A stretch of 64,000 nt of DNA from Oceanospirillum maris DSM 6286. Lineage in GTDB: Bacteria; Pseudomonadota; Gammaproteobacteria; Pseudomonadales; Halomonadaceae. The translations under genes were made by a program, and so were the position numbers. Location of the stretch: positions 11,284 through 75,283 of the forward strand of contig NZ_KE383937.1 in assembly GCF_000422865.1 (NCBI RefSeq), read 5' to 3'. This document shows positions 44,919 through 54,901 of the stretch, piece by piece; the stretch's first letter is position 1; every line of letters begins with the position of its first letter. Below the pieces are notes generated by a model. The model saw nothing but the letters and a program-made list of their open reading frames with translations, ran no database searches and was not told where the DNA came from.

Positions 44919-45635
44919 TTATTCTACGCTCATGCTAGAACCAAAAAGCGGGACAAGCTGCCAAAGAGCAAAAGCAATGATCGTTATAGCGGCGACGGAG
45001 CGTACACTAGAAGACTGGCTTAATGCTTTGACTTGGCTCGCTAAAACACCAGTCAGTAGCATAGCAGGCAATGTTCCTAAGCCAAAAAAGAGCATAATGG
45101 CTGCGCCTTGTAAAGGATGGGCGACCGACAAAGCCCAAATCAGCACGCTATAGACCAGTCCACAGGGTAGCCATCCCCAGATAATCCCCAGCATTAGTGC
45201 TTGAGAGCTATTTCGAACAGGCATTAAGCGAGAGGCAAAGGGTTGCAAGTAGCGCCATAGATAACGACCTGCGTTTTCGATATAGACCAAACCTTTCCAC
45301 CAGTTTGCGATATAAAACGCCATTAATATTAGAATAAAGCTGGCGACAACCCGCATAATATCGGCAATGACGAGCAATTTATCGCTCAGTAATGAGCCTA
45401 CTGATGCGACGATTAACCCTGCCACGGTATAGCTAAAGATACGGCCTGTGTTATAGGACAGTAAAGGACCTATATTCGAGTGATTACCATGCCCCGCTAA
45501 AGATAACGTGCTCATTATTCCACCGCACATACCTAAGCAATGGGCGCTACCCATTAAACCAAAGACAAAAGCGGCCAGTAGTGTAGCAGGGCTGAAATCA
45601 GCCCCCATTAGGTTGAATAATATATTGTGCTCCAT
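44919..45635 (-). CDS. TauE/SafE-type membrane protein of the cco cluster
   Basis: A 238-residue protein with about six membrane helices. Landmarks are GLMGSAHCLGMCGGIM near the N-terminus and LGIIWGWLPCGLVYSVL in the middle, both typical of the sulfite exporter TauE/SafE-like (DsbD-related) proteins next to ccoS. The C-x3-C and the Pro-Cys pair suggest a role in copper or thiol handling for cbb3 assembly, by analogy to Pseudomonas PA1548. Its start overlaps the ccoS stop by one base. Confidence 0.9.
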   Translation of the reverse strand: MEHNILFNLMGADFSPATLLAAFVFGLMGSAHCLGMCGGIMSTLSLAGHGNHSNIGPLLSYNTGRIFSYTVAGLIVASVGSLLSDKLLVIADIMRVVASFILILMAFYIANWWKGLVYIENAGRYLWRYLQPFASRLMPVRNSSQALMLGIIWGWLPCGLVYSVLIWALSVAHPLQGAAIMLFFGLGTLPAMLLTGVLASQVKALSQSSSVRSVAAITIIAFALWQLVPLFGSSMSVE

Positions 45636-45925
45636 TAGACGTTTTTTGTTTCCTGTGATTCGCTGGATTCTAAAGCGTCTGACTGAGTAGCTGAAGGTGA
45701 AGCACTGGGTATAGGCGAAGAGTCTAAGGCCGTTGTCTGATCGGATTTAATATCGGATTTAGACGCAGTGTTATTATGAGGCTTAACGTCATCATCATAA
45801 AGAATACTGTAGGCTGGGCCGCTTAAATCATCAAATTGATCGCTATCTACTGCCCAAAAGAACGCCCAAATCGCAATGCCTAATAAGATGAGCGATAGAG
45901 GGATTAGTAAAAATAAAATACTCAT
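45635..45925 (-). CDS. ccoS: cbb3 oxidase maturation protein CcoS, with extended tail
   Basis: One membrane helix at the N-terminus, followed by the family signature FFWAVDSDQFDDL. CcoS is needed for heme/copper insertion into cbb3 oxidase. The usual length is about 45-75 residues; here it is 96 because of a polar Ser/Asp/Thr-rich tail from residue 50. It overlaps ccoI by 4 bases and the next gene by 1. Confidence 0.92.
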   Translation of the reverse strand: MSILFLLIPLSLILLGIAIWAFFWAVDSDQFDDLSGPAYSILYDDDVKPHNNTASKSDIKSDQTTALDSSPIPSASPSATQSDALESSESQETKNV

Positions 45926-48363
45926 ACGTGAGTTTCCTCAGGGTTCTCATTGGATTTTAGCGACGGCAATTTTGTATTTAATCGCAGGGCATTAAGTACC
46001 ACAATGAGAGAGCTTGTGGACATTCCTATTGCGGCTAAATAGGGAGGAATTAAACCTGCAGCCGCAAGAGGAAGAGCTGTTAAATTGTAAGCTAATGCCC
46101 ATGCTAGGTTTTGACGAATAATCTGTCGGGTTTTTCGCGTCAAAGATATGCCATCAGCAATACGTTCTAGCTGCCCTGACATCAGAATAGCATCTGCACT
46201 GGTTTTGGCTAAATCGGTTGCGTTACCCATGGCAATAGAGATATCAGCCCCTGCAAGCACGGGGATATCATTAACACCATCACCCACCATAATGATACGT
46301 TCACCTTGGCTTTGTAACTGACGAATATAACTCAGTTTATCTTCTGGAGAAGCACCGGAGCGAATATTACGAATGCCAGTGGTTTGAGCTACTGCGTGAA
46401 CGGCTCCAGATTGATCCCCAGATAAAAGATCGACTTCTAAGCCTAGGTTTTGTAATGCAAAAATAGCATGTTGAGCACCACTTCTGATGCGATCTCCAAT
46501 GGAAAACCATGCTAAAGGTTGTTTGTTTTTGCTTAATAGCAGCCATTGTCCTTGGTTGTCGGGTAGCTCAGGTTTATGGTCACTGTCTACAGCAAAAGAT
46601 GGCGTACCAATACGGTACTCATCCCCAAGAATTATTCCTAGGAGGCCCTGCCCAGGGGTCGATATGACATCTTCTGCTAAATAGAAACCTCGATAGTCAT
46701 CAAAAGCTCTGGCGATAGGGTGCTCAGAGGTACGCTCAAGAGCGGCCGCCAGTTTAAGGGCATCCTCCTCTGAGTCATCGTTTGAGACTAATCGTGTCTC
46801 GGTCAGAATTAACCGGCCTTCCGTTAACGTACCTGTCTTATCGAAAACAATCCTAGTGGCTTGGGCAAGTGTTTCTATTACGTGCCCTCGGGTGACCAAC
46901 AAGCCTTGTTCTCTTAGGGCATTGGTCGAGGTGGTTAGGGCTGTTGGTGTTGCCAGCGATAATGCACAGGGACAGGTAACAACCAGTACCGATAGCACGA
47001 CCCAAAAGGCGTCTGCTGGACTTTGTTGCCACCAGAAAAAACCAACACCACAGGTTGATATTAGAACCGCTAAGACAAACCAGTGTGCCACTTGATTCGT
47101 GATTTCGGCCGTTTTGGGCCGCTCAGAAAAGGCACGATCAAGCAGGTGGACAATATTGGCAACGCGAGCGTTTTGCCCCGTTTTTTCGACACGAATTTTT
47201 AATGGGCTTTCAACATTCATGGTACCTGCGAGTACGTTGTCGCCGATTGTTTTTGATACGGGCATGTACTCGCCGGTTAAAGCTGATTCATTAAGACTGC
47301 TTTGACCCTCAAGAATCACACCATCTGCAGGAAGTGTATGGCCGGGTTTAATAAGAAGCGTATCACCCTCCTGCAGCTCACGGGTTAATACAACCTCTTC
47401 ATGATTGCCGTTAATACGGGTTGTACTTGTGGGAATCAGGGTGTTTAACGCATTGCCACTTCGGCCTATTCTATGGCGGGCACGCATCTCAAGGTAGCGG
47501 CCAAACAGAAGGAAAAAGGTAAACATGCTAACGGAATCAAAATAGACATCGCCACTGTTGGTGATCGTTGCCCAAGCACTGGCGGCAAATGCCACGCCAA
47601 TTGCTAAAGAGACCGGGACATCCATTGTAAAATGACGGGCGCGTATATCTCGGAATGCCGCTTTAAAGAAAGGTTGCGCCGAATAGAGAATAACCGGAGT
47701 TGAAACAAGTAAAGAGAGCCAGCGGAAAAGCATAACGTATTGCTCTTCCATCTCTTCAAAGGCACCCGCATACAGCATGACGGCAAACATCATAGCTTGC
47801 ATCATACCAAGTCCGGCAATAATTAAGCGTCGAATGGTTTTCTTTTCTTGCTTAACAAGGCGCTCTTGTTGCTTATCTGCTTGGTAGGGATAAGCTTGAA
47901 AACCAATGGCTGCAAACATCGCCATCAACTGACTTAGTTTGATCTGATCAGAATGCCAGCGAAGTGTAGCCCTGTGATTGCTAAGATTAACGCGAATTAA
48001 CTCAACCCCACTGCTTTGATTAACTTGATGCTCAATCAACCAAACGCAGGCTGCACAGGTAATACCATCAATGGCAAGGGAGGCTTCTTTTATATCGCCG
48101 TCGGTATCTCGCACAAAGCTCTCTTGCACATCCTCTCTATCATAGAGTGCAAAAGCGGCTTGTTGCTCATCGGTTAGATCATCGGCGCGTGTTGCGGGGC
48201 TGTCACGAAAACGATAGTAGTCTTCAAGGCCACCATTAACAATGGCATGAGCCACAGCTTCACAGCCCAAGCAGCACATAGGCTGCTTTTCATTTTCGAT
48301 GACAACAGAAAAGTTGGAGCCGGCAGGAACCGGCTCTCCGCAGTGGTAACAGGATAAGCTCAT
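45922..48363 (-). CDS. ccoI: copper-translocating P-type ATPase CcoI
   Basis: Inner-membrane Cu ATPase that delivers copper for cbb3 oxidase. The N-terminus has two Cys pairs (CYHC, CCLGC), then a heavy-metal-binding domain with GITCAAC (about residue 100). The core has TCPCAL (CPC motif, about 462), DKTGTLTEG (about 504) and GDGVNDIPVLAGAD. Length is 813 residues. It is flanked by ccoH and ccoS in the standard assembly cluster. Confidence 0.96.
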   Translation of the reverse strand: MSLSCYHCGEPVPAGSNFSVVIENEKQPMCCLGCEAVAHAIVNGGLEDYYRFRDSPATRADDLTDEQQAAFALYDREDVQESFVRDTDGDIKEASLAIDGITCAACVWLIEHQVNQSSGVELIRVNLSNHRATLRWHSDQIKLSQLMAMFAAIGFQAYPYQADKQQERLVKQEKKTIRRLIIAGLGMMQAMMFAVMLYAGAFEEMEEQYVMLFRWLSLLVSTPVILYSAQPFFKAAFRDIRARHFTMDVPVSLAIGVAFAASAWATITNSGDVYFDSVSMFTFFLLFGRYLEMRARHRIGRSGNALNTLIPTSTTRINGNHEEVVLTRELQEGDTLLIKPGHTLPADGVILEGQSSLNESALTGEYMPVSKTIGDNVLAGTMNVESPLKIRVEKTGQNARVANIVHLLDRAFSERPKTAEITNQVAHWFVLAVLISTCGVGFFWWQQSPADAFWVVLSVLVVTCPCALSLATPTALTTSTNALREQGLLVTRGHVIETLAQATRIVFDKTGTLTEGRLILTETRLVSNDDSEEDALKLAAALERTSEHPIARAFDDYRGFYLAEDVISTPGQGLLGIILGDEYRIGTPSFAVDSDHKPELPDNQGQWLLLSKNKQPLAWFSIGDRIRSGAQHAIFALQNLGLEVDLLSGDQSGAVHAVAQTTGIRNIRSGASPEDKLSYIRQLQSQGERIIMVGDGVNDIPVLAGADISIAMGNATDLAKTSADAILMSGQLERIADGISLTRKTRQIIRQNLAWALAYNLTALPLAAAGLIPPYLAAIGMSTSSLIVVLNALRLNTKLPSLKSNENPEETHV

Positions 48364-48378
48364 AATAATCCGCCAGTG

Positions 48379-48888
48379 CTATTGAGCTGCTTTTAGCTCA
48401 ATAACTTCTTCAGCAGGGAAATCAGCACTGCCTTTGAGACGCCATAGGTTATCAGGCGCTGAAATGTCCAAATACCAAAGATTTAGTGGGGCTTTTTCCA
48501 CTTGACCTCGATAATTGTTTCCCGTGACTTGAGTTAAAACCGCGCTGTAATCACGGTTGGCGCGAGTCGGGTTAATAAACTGTAGGGTAAGCTGCTTTGG
48601 CCAGCTTTCCAGCTGACCATTTAGAGTAATAAGCACATCCCCTGTTACGCTATCAACCTTCAGCGAGGCTGCCATTCCTAGCTTTTGGGCATAATGATCC
48701 CGTTCAAGGGTCTGGTTGATAGCCAGACCTTCTTTGTAATAATTGTCGTTTACTGTGCCGTCAAAAACCTGAATGGAAAATGACAGCATCGTAATGCCAA
48801 CAATAACGGTAACAATCAATGGCGCTAAAAGAAACCAAGGCCAAAACTGTTTGTACCATGCGTGAGTAGTACTGTTTGTATTTTGCAT
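48379..48888 (-). CDS. ccoH: FixH/CcoH family protein
   Basis: A 169-residue protein with one N-terminal membrane helix (FWPWFLLAPLIVTVIVGITML), then a periplasmic domain with the FixH landmark VNDNYYKEGLAINQTL. It stabilises assembly of cbb3 oxidase with CcoI. It starts 8 bases after ccoG and ends 15 bases before ccoI. Confidence 0.92.
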   Translation of the reverse strand: MQNTNSTTHAWYKQFWPWFLLAPLIVTVIVGITMLSFSIQVFDGTVNDNYYKEGLAINQTLERDHYAQKLGMAASLKVDSVTGDVLITLNGQLESWPKQLTLQFINPTRANRDYSAVLTQVTGNNYRGQVEKAPLNLWYLDISAPDNLWRLKGSADFPAEEVIELKAAQ

Positions 48889-48896
48889 TTGTTCTC

Positions 48897-50363
48897 TTAC
48901 CGTCGAACGGCTCCGATAAATCGAGACTCTTTAGTTAGCTCATAACCTGAGCCATCTGTTGATTGTACTTTCACTTGAATATCAACACTTGGATCGGACA
49001 TTAGCTCTCGGCGAATCTTCATTCGCAGAGGTAGATTGATAACTTCACCAGCGCTTACTGTGACTTCTTTCTTGCCAACCAGTTCCAAGCCCTCAATACC
49101 TGTGACTGATAGTTTATAGCTGCGAGTCTGCTGATCCATATTCGCCAGCTTGATAATGAAGCTATTTTCAACATTACCTTGACCATCCATTCGGTAGAGC
49201 TGGTTTCGATCTCGTAGTATTTCCAGTTCCAGTGGAATACGGTCATTAATGGCAACTCCAATCGCAATGATCATAGCCATTAATACGACAAAGTAGCCAA
49301 TGAGGCGTGGGCGAAGAATATGGCTCTTTTTGCCTTCTAATTCATTTTCGGTGGTATAACGAACGAGGCCGCGCTCATAACCCATTTTGTCCATCATCTC
49401 GTTACAGCCATCAATACAGGCGGCACAGGTGATGCACTCGTACTGCAAACCATCCCGAATATCAATGCCAACAGGACAGACTTGCACACAGACACCGCAG
49501 TCAATACAGTCGCCTAAGCCATTTTCTTTATAATCTGTTGAGCCTTTTTTACGTGGGCCACGTTTTTCACCACGACTTTCGTCATAGGAAACAACAAGTG
49601 TGTCACGGTCAAACATAACACTTTGGAAGCGCGCATACGGGCACATGTAGATACAGACTTGTTCACGCATCCAGCCAGCATTGATGTAGGTTGCAGCGGT
49701 GAAGAACAGTAACCACCACATCTCCCAAGGACCTAGATCCCAAGCAAGAATGCGTGGGCCTAAATCTCGAACGGGTGAGAAATAACCAACAAAGGCAAAT
49801 GCTGTTGCACAGGCAAAAAATAACCAGAGAAGATGCTTCGCACTTTTGCGCAGAAATTTCTCTTTGGTCATGGGGGCTTTATCTAATGACATACGCTTGT
49901 TGCGCGGCCCTTCGGTAATGCCTTCTGCCCAGATAAACAGGAACGTCCAGACGCTTTGGGGACAGGCGTAGCCACACCAGACCCTACCGGCAAACACGGT
50001 GATAAAAAATAGACCAAAAGCGCAAACGATTAGAACCCATGACAACAACATAAAGTCATGGGGAAAGAAAGTAGCGCCAAAAATATTAAACTGACGGCTT
50101 GGCAGGTCGAAGAAAATGGCTTGTTTGCCACCCCACTGCAACCATGAGAAAGAAAAATAGGCGATTAATAGTGCCCAGTTTAGAGTGGTACGAAGCTTAG
50201 TGAATACCCCTAAGGCTTTACGTACATAGATATGCTTTCGTTTTTGATAAAGACTATCCCCATTCTCTTTTTTCTCAATTTTTCTTTCGTTTGCAGCTTT
50301 AACGGCATGACTCCGTTTTTTTGCTGCATCCGTGATGTCTTGAGCAGGAATTCTATCCTTCAT
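48897..50363 (-). CDS. ccoG: cbb3 oxidase accessory iron-sulfur protein CcoG
   Basis: Membrane-bound Fe-S protein with about five helices, thought to reduce copper for cbb3 assembly. The ferredoxin-like region carries CIDCGVCVQVCPVG and CITCAACIDGC (about residues 285-320). Another Cys motif, CGYACPQSVW, is near residue 120. A C-terminal Ig-like domain follows. The ATG at 50363 is preferred to an in-frame TTG at 50375, which touches the ribosome site. Length is 488 residues. Confidence 0.95.
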   Translation of the reverse strand: MKDRIPAQDITDAAKKRSHAVKAANERKIEKKENGDSLYQKRKHIYVRKALGVFTKLRTTLNWALLIAYFSFSWLQWGGKQAIFFDLPSRQFNIFGATFFPHDFMLLSWVLIVCAFGLFFITVFAGRVWCGYACPQSVWTFLFIWAEGITEGPRNKRMSLDKAPMTKEKFLRKSAKHLLWLFFACATAFAFVGYFSPVRDLGPRILAWDLGPWEMWWLLFFTAATYINAGWMREQVCIYMCPYARFQSVMFDRDTLVVSYDESRGEKRGPRKKGSTDYKENGLGDCIDCGVCVQVCPVGIDIRDGLQYECITCAACIDGCNEMMDKMGYERGLVRYTTENELEGKKSHILRPRLIGYFVVLMAMIIAIGVAINDRIPLELEILRDRNQLYRMDGQGNVENSFIIKLANMDQQTRSYKLSVTGIEGLELVGKKEVTVSAGEVINLPLRMKIRRELMSDPSVDIQVKVQSTDGSGYELTKESRFIGAVRR

Positions 50364-50463
50364 CGCTAAAACCAACCTTGCTTACAAATAGGAAAAGGTT
50401 GAACCAAAAAGACGAGGTTCAGGTTGTGTTAATTCTACGGGATTTTCTAAGGGGGGAGGGGGA

Positions 50464-50494
50464 AAAGGAATGCGACATTATGTCGCATTCCTTT
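50464..50494 (-). terminator. long hairpin between ccoP and ccoG
   Basis: AAAGGAATGCGACAT (50464-50478) and ATGTCGCATTCCTTT (50480-50494) are perfect complements around one base. On the minus strand it is followed by TTTTCC and a long C/T tract. It probably ends most ccoNOQP transcripts or protects their 3' end. Confidence 0.8.
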
Positions 50495-50499
50495 GATGT

Positions 50500-51399
50500 T
50501 TACTTGCCCTGGGATAGGCTGTAAACGTAGGCTGCTACCAAGTGAACTTTATCTTCACCGATATACTTAGCCTGAGCTGGCATGTTGCCGTTACGACCCA
50601 AGCGGATCGATTGTTCAACAGACTTAGCGACACCCCATTCAGGGTTCAGATATAACCAGGTGTTATCGGTTAAGTCTGGTGCGCCCAGCATCTGATTGCC
50701 TTTGCCATCTGGATTGTGACAGGCTGCACACATTGCTGTGAAGGTTGCGCTACCTGCTTTAGCCGCTGCTGCATCAGTTTCCTGACTGCTAAGGCTTAGC
50801 ACGTACTGAACCATTTGAGTCACACCTTCGTCACCCAAGATCTCACCCCAAGCAGGCATCTGACCGTTACGGCCATTAATGATGGTGTGCTTGATGGCAT
50901 CTGGTGATCCGCCATACAACCAATTTGTATCGGTTAGATTCGGAAAACCATAGGCACCACGACCTTCTGAGCCATGACACAGTGCGCAGTTGTTGGCGAA
51001 CAAGCGTTGGCCAACTTTCATTGCTTCTGTGTCTTGGGCAAGCTCAGCAACAGGAATGCTGCTGTATTGCTCGAAGATTGGGGCGTAGTGTTCAGCGGCA
51101 TATTGAACTTCTTCTTCCCATTGACCTTCCTGGGACCAGCCCAGAATGCCTTGATAAGTACCTAGACCTGGATACAGAGCTAGATAAACCAAGCTGAAGA
51201 TAATGGTGCCAATAAATGAGATGAACCACCAGCGTGGCATCGGGTTGTCATACTCTTCGATCCCGTCGAAGCTATGACCCATAGTTTTCACATCACCACT
51301 CTTAGGGGTAGAGACACGGTTGGCAAACAGAACCCACCAGCAGCCTGCAATCACACCTAGAGTGATAACAATGATCCATGCGCTCCAAAAGCTAGTCAT
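50500..51399 (-). CDS. ccoP: cbb3 cytochrome c oxidase subunit III (diheme)
   Basis: Membrane-anchored diheme cytochrome c that feeds electrons to the oxidase. The start at 51399 (MTSFWSAWIIVIT) follows GGAG; the open frame upstream overlaps ccoQ and is not CcoP-like. Helices are at about residues 3-25 and 57-78. Heme sites are CALCH (C138-H142) and CAACH (C224-H228). Length is 299 residues. The start overlaps the end of ccoQ by 8 bases. Confidence 0.96.
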   Translation of the reverse strand: MTSFWSAWIIVITLGVIAGCWWVLFANRVSTPKSGDVKTMGHSFDGIEEYDNPMPRWWFISFIGTIIFSLVYLALYPGLGTYQGILGWSQEGQWEEEVQYAAEHYAPIFEQYSSIPVAELAQDTEAMKVGQRLFANNCALCHGSEGRGAYGFPNLTDTNWLYGGSPDAIKHTIINGRNGQMPAWGEILGDEGVTQMVQYVLSLSSQETDAAAAKAGSATFTAMCAACHNPDGKGNQMLGAPDLTDNTWLYLNPEWGVAKSVEQSIRLGRNGNMPAQAKYIGEDKVHLVAAYVYSLSQGK

Positions 51400-51577
51400 G
51401 GTCTTTATTCTCCAATTTTGATTTGCCTGAGTTATGGCTATCTTCGTCGGCGAAAGGCAGATTAGCCGCTTCATCAAAGCTGGCTTTCTGTCGCTTGCTA
51501 TAAGCCCAAAAAACAAGACCCATAAACCCAACCATTACCATGATGGCTGAGATGCCGCGCAAGTCAGTGATATCCAT
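51392..51577 (-). CDS. ccoQ: cbb3 cytochrome c oxidase subunit CcoQ
   Basis: A 61-residue single-helix protein with the landmarks MVMVGFMGLVFWAYS then FDEAANLPFADED, the FixQ signature. It stabilises the oxidase complex. AGGGAT precedes its start, and ccoO ends 5 bases upstream. Confidence 0.93.
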   Translation of the reverse strand: MDITDLRGISAIMVMVGFMGLVFWAYSKRQKASFDEAANLPFADEDSHNSGKSKLENKDHD

Positions 51578-51582
51578 AATCC

Positions 51583-52191
51583 CTACCGTTTATCTTTCAG
51601 TACTGTGCCTAGCTGTTGCAGGTATGAGACTACAGCTTCAATCTCTGTTTTACCCTGAACATCAGCTTTGGCGCTTGCGATATCTTCTGCAGTGTAAGGT
51701 ACACCCAGAGTTTGCAAGGTCTCCAGTTTCTTGGCGGTTAACTTACCATCAAGAGTGTCACTGAAAAGCCAAGGATAAGACGGCATTTTAGACTCAGGTA
51801 CTACGTCGCGCGGGTTATATAAATGCGCACGGTGCCAGTCATCAGAGTAACGTCCGCCTACGCGAGCTAGGTCAGGCCCAGTACGCTTAGAACCCCATAA
51901 AAATGGGTGGTTGTATACTGATTCACCGGCTACCGAGTAGTGACCATAACGCTCAGTCTCTGCGCGGAAAGGACGGATCATTTGAGAGTGACACACATTA
52001 CAACCTTCACGGATGTAAATATCACGACCTTCAATCTGCAATGCTGTTAATGGCTTTAGGCCTTCAACAGGTTGAGTCGTTTGCTTTTGGAAGAACAAAG
52101 GCACGATTTCAGCAAGACCACCAAAACTGATGGCAACTAAAATCAGCACAATCATGAGGCCAACGTTCTTTTCAATATTTTCGTGTTTCAT
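51583..52191 (-). CDS. ccoO: cbb3 cytochrome c oxidase subunit II (monoheme)
   Basis: A 202-residue membrane-anchored monoheme cytochrome c. The N-terminal helix is at about residues 11-34, and the heme site is C64-N-V-C67-H68 inside [15 protein letters not shown]. The [16 protein letters not shown] segment is also typical. It lies between ccoN and ccoQ in the standard order. Confidence 0.97.
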   Translation of the reverse strand: MKHENIEKNVGLMIVLILVAISFGGLAEIVPLFFQKQTTQPVEGLKPLTALQIEGRDIYIREGCNVCHSQMIRPFRAETERYGHYSVAGESVYNHPFLWGSKRTGPDLARVGGRYSDDWHRAHLYNPRDVVPESKMPSYPWLFSDTLDGKLTAKKLETLQTLGVPYTAEDIASAKADVQGKTEIEAVVSYLQQLGTVLKDKR

Positions 52192-52214
52192 ATCTATCGT
52201 TCCTTACCTTAGCA

Positions 52215-53633
52215 TCAGGCTGTCTGTGCAACAGGTTTGGCTTCTGTGTTACGTACAGTCATCCATACGTTATATGCCATGATCAGCATACCTGTAACCC
52301 AGAATACACCGCCCAACCAGCGAACCAAGAAACCAGGGTGGCTTGCTTCAAGTGCTTCTACGAAGCTGTAAGTCAGGGTACCGTCGGCATTAACTGCACG
52401 CCACATTAGACCTTGAAGAATACCGTTCACCCACATAGATGCGATGTAAAGAACTGTACCGATCGTTGCTAACCAGAAGTGAACATTGATCAGGCCTACG
52501 CTGTGCATTTGTTCTTTATCGAATAGGCGAGGAATCAAGTGATAGATCGCGCCGATAGAGATCATCGCTACCCAACCTAGAGCACCGGCATGTACATGGC
52601 CGATTGTCCAGTCAGTGTAGTGAGAAAGAGCGTTTACCGTTTTGATTGCCATCATCGGGCCTTCGAAGGTAGACATACCGTAGAAGGACAGAGAAACAAC
52701 CAAGAAGCGAAGAATCGGATCGTTGCGTAGTTTATGCCATGCACCAGACAGCGTCATCATACCGTTGATCATGCCGCCCCAAGAAGGTGCAAGCAGAATC
52801 AGTGACATCACCATACCTAGAGACTGAGTCCAGTCAGGTAGAGCGGTGTAATGTAGATGGTGAGGGCCGGCCCACATATACGTACAGATTAGTGCCCAGA
52901 AGTGCACGATAGATAGACGGTAGGAGTAAACCGGACGATCTGCTTGCTTAGGAACAAAGTAATACATCATGCCTAAGAAACCAGCCGTCAGGAAGAAACC
53001 TACAGCATTGTGACCGTACCACCATTGTGCCATGGCATCGATAGCACCGGAGTATGCGGAGTAAGACTTAGTCAAACTTACCGGCAATGCAGCGCTGTTT
53101 ACGATGTGCAGGACAGCAACGGTGATAATGAAGGCTGCATAGAACCAGTTCGCCACATAGATGTGGGAGGTTTTACGAATCTTCACGGTCCCTAAGAAGT
53201 TGATCGCATAGGCAACCCAGACAACGGCAATCAGAATATCGATTGGCCATTCCAGTTCTGCATATTCTTTAGAGCTTGTTAGCCCTAGAGGCAAAGTAAT
53301 TGCCGCCAGTACGATCACTAGCTGCCAACCCCAGAAGGTGAAGGAGGCTAGAGCGTCGGAGAACAGACGAACCTGACAGGTACGCTGTACGACATAGTAG
53401 GAAGTAGCAAATAACGCACTACCACCAAAGGCGAAAATCACGGCATTGGTGTGCAGTGGGCGAAGACGACCAAAGCTTAACCATGCGGTGTCAAAGTTCA
53501 GTGACGGCCACACCAATTGAGCAGCGATTAGGACACCGACGGACATACCGACGATACCCCAAACGACTGTCATGATGGCGAACTGCCGGACCACCTTGTA
53601 ATTGTAGGTCGGTTGTTCAGTTGCTGTGCTCAT
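52215..53633 (-). CDS. ccoN: cbb3 cytochrome c oxidase subunit I
   Basis: Catalytic heme-copper subunit with about 12 helices and 472 residues, typical of CcoN. Metal ligands are visible: the low-spin heme His in [10 protein letters not shown], CuB/Tyr region [11 protein letters not shown], the CuB His pair in [10 protein letters not shown], and the heme histidines in [11 protein letters not shown]. It pumps protons while reducing oxygen with high affinity. First gene of ccoNOQP. I see no perfect ANR box in front of it. Confidence 0.97.
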   Translation of the reverse strand: MSTATEQPTYNYKVVRQFAIMTVVWGIVGMSVGVLIAAQLVWPSLNFDTAWLSFGRLRPLHTNAVIFAFGGSALFATSYYVVQRTCQVRLFSDALASFTFWGWQLVIVLAAITLPLGLTSSKEYAELEWPIDILIAVVWVAYAINFLGTVKIRKTSHIYVANWFYAAFIITVAVLHIVNSAALPVSLTKSYSAYSGAIDAMAQWWYGHNAVGFFLTAGFLGMMYYFVPKQADRPVYSYRLSIVHFWALICTYMWAGPHHLHYTALPDWTQSLGMVMSLILLAPSWGGMINGMMTLSGAWHKLRNDPILRFLVVSLSFYGMSTFEGPMMAIKTVNALSHYTDWTIGHVHAGALGWVAMISIGAIYHLIPRLFDKEQMHSVGLINVHFWLATIGTVLYIASMWVNGILQGLMWRAVNADGTLTYSFVEALEASHPGFLVRWLGGVFWVTGMLIMAYNVWMTVRNTEAKPVAQTA

Positions 53634-54526
53634 GTCAGGTTCCCATTAACAGCGAGTTTAAGTGAAGGAATCCAGCCGAAGTCTCTAGAACTACGGCTTT
53701 TTTGGCAATGACGCATATCAAGGTATGCGCGACAATCCGCCACACCGTACCATGGGCTTAAGATCGCTTTGCAATTACCAAGAGTTTTTAGAGTCATGCT
53801 CGATATCAACGTTTCCTCTAACGAATCTATCAAGTGGCAGGGATTTTAACAGCAAATAGCTATGGATGGGATAGTCGAAAGTTGTAAAAACCTAATGCTG
53901 ATAGGGGTTTGTTGATCTAAGTCTGAATATCCCTTGCCGCTATCCATCAAGAAATATGGGGGAATTAATTTCTTTGGTTTGTAGGATTTTTAGTGACCAG
54001 TATGCTTCTAGGTCTTGTGGGCTGCGACGAAGAGGTTTTTTTGAGGGCTAAGTGCTTGGTTTTCTAAGTAGGTTTTTTAGTAGGCGTCGCCTAGGAATAA
54101 TCCACAAGTGAACGTCGGTGAAAAGAGCTGTTTTTTTATCGATATTATCTGTTTATTTGCTCTTCTCGACAGACGGCAATGACTGCATTTGCTATCGCCT
54201 ATAAGGTAAGGCTGGCCAATTGATTAGCAATGATTATTGTTAATGGCGTTTTTGTGGCTATCAATCGTTCGGTTCTAGTGCGTTTTATAATATGCTGTTC
54301 ATTATCGTATTTGCGTTGCTCTCTTTAATACTGCGGTGGATAAAGAGAGAGGCGAATGGAGGTGTGGTTTAATTCTGATTGCTTGGGTGCGGGCATCGTG
54401 TCACTATTACGCTCGCAAGTTGACTGGGGATAAGTTTGCTAACTTACTGAAAAGTAATTTAAATTATTTTCAAAAAGTGTTTGACAGAAAAAATAAATCC
54501 CTTATAATTTGCGCCACAAATTGAGC
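53634..54526. other. 893-bp intergenic region, ccoN / tRNA array
   Basis: No convincing gene is seen. On the ccoN side there is a small hairpin (CGCATA/TATGCG, 53712-53729) and a partial ANR-like site (plus-strand TTGATCTAAGTCTG, 53912-53925, seven of ten). Another partial match, TTTGTGGCTATCAA, is at 54252-54265. The last 50 bases carry the tRNA promoter. Confidence 0.55.
54481..54508 (+). promoter_or_regulatory. strong promoter of the tRNA-Val/Asp array
   Basis: Consensus TTGACA (54481-54486) and TATAAT (54503-54508) with a 16-base spacer. A GCGCC discriminator follows, and the first tRNA begins 19 bases after the -10 box. Confidence 0.92.
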
Positions 54527-54602
54527 GGGTGGTTAGCTCAGCCGGGAGAGCACCAGCCTTACAAGCTGGGGGTCACAGGTTCGATCCCTGTACCACCCAC
54601 CA
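54527..54602 (+). tRNA. tRNA-Val(TAC), copy 1 of 4
   Basis: Acceptor arms GGGTGGT and ACCACCC pair, anticodon loop CTTACAA carries TAC, and CCA is encoded. 76 bases. Confidence 0.97.
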
Positions 54603-54660
54603 TTTTTGCTTTTGACGAAGCATGAATAGAATTCAATTTGTTGTAATAATGATGATATGC

Positions 54661-54737
54661 GGACCGGTAGTTCAGTTGGTTAGAATACCGGCCTGTCACG
54701 CCGGGGGTCGCGGGTTCGAGTCCCGTCCGGTCCGCCA
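54661..54737 (+). tRNA. tRNA-Asp(GTC), copy 1 of 4
   Basis: Acceptor arms GGACCGG and CCGGTCC pair, anticodon loop CTGTCAC carries GTC, and CCA is encoded. 77 bases. Confidence 0.97.
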
Positions 54738-54753
54738 ATTTCGTCATAGCGTC

Positions 54754-54829
54754 GGGTGGTTAGCTCAGCCGGGAGAGCACCAGCCTTACAAGCTGGGGGT
54801 CACAGGTTCGATCCCTGTACCACCCACCA
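54754..54829 (+). tRNA. tRNA-Val(TAC), copy 2 of 4
   Basis: Identical by eye to copy 1. The spacer before it is only 16 bases. Confidence 0.97.
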
Positions 54830-54901
54830 TTTTCTAATTTGTTAGATACGTTTTCTAATTTATTGGATAGTTGGTTCAACGCAGATACAAACTATATATG
54901 C

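Noticed and set aside
53630-53833. A 67-codon frame ending in an ATGA overlap with the ccoN start
   Set aside because: The overlap is suggestive, but the peptide has no ribosome site I trust, no family resemblance and no known counterpart before ccoN.
54336-54524. A 62-codon frame before the tRNA array
   Set aside because: It covers the consensus tRNA promoter and has no recognisable content.
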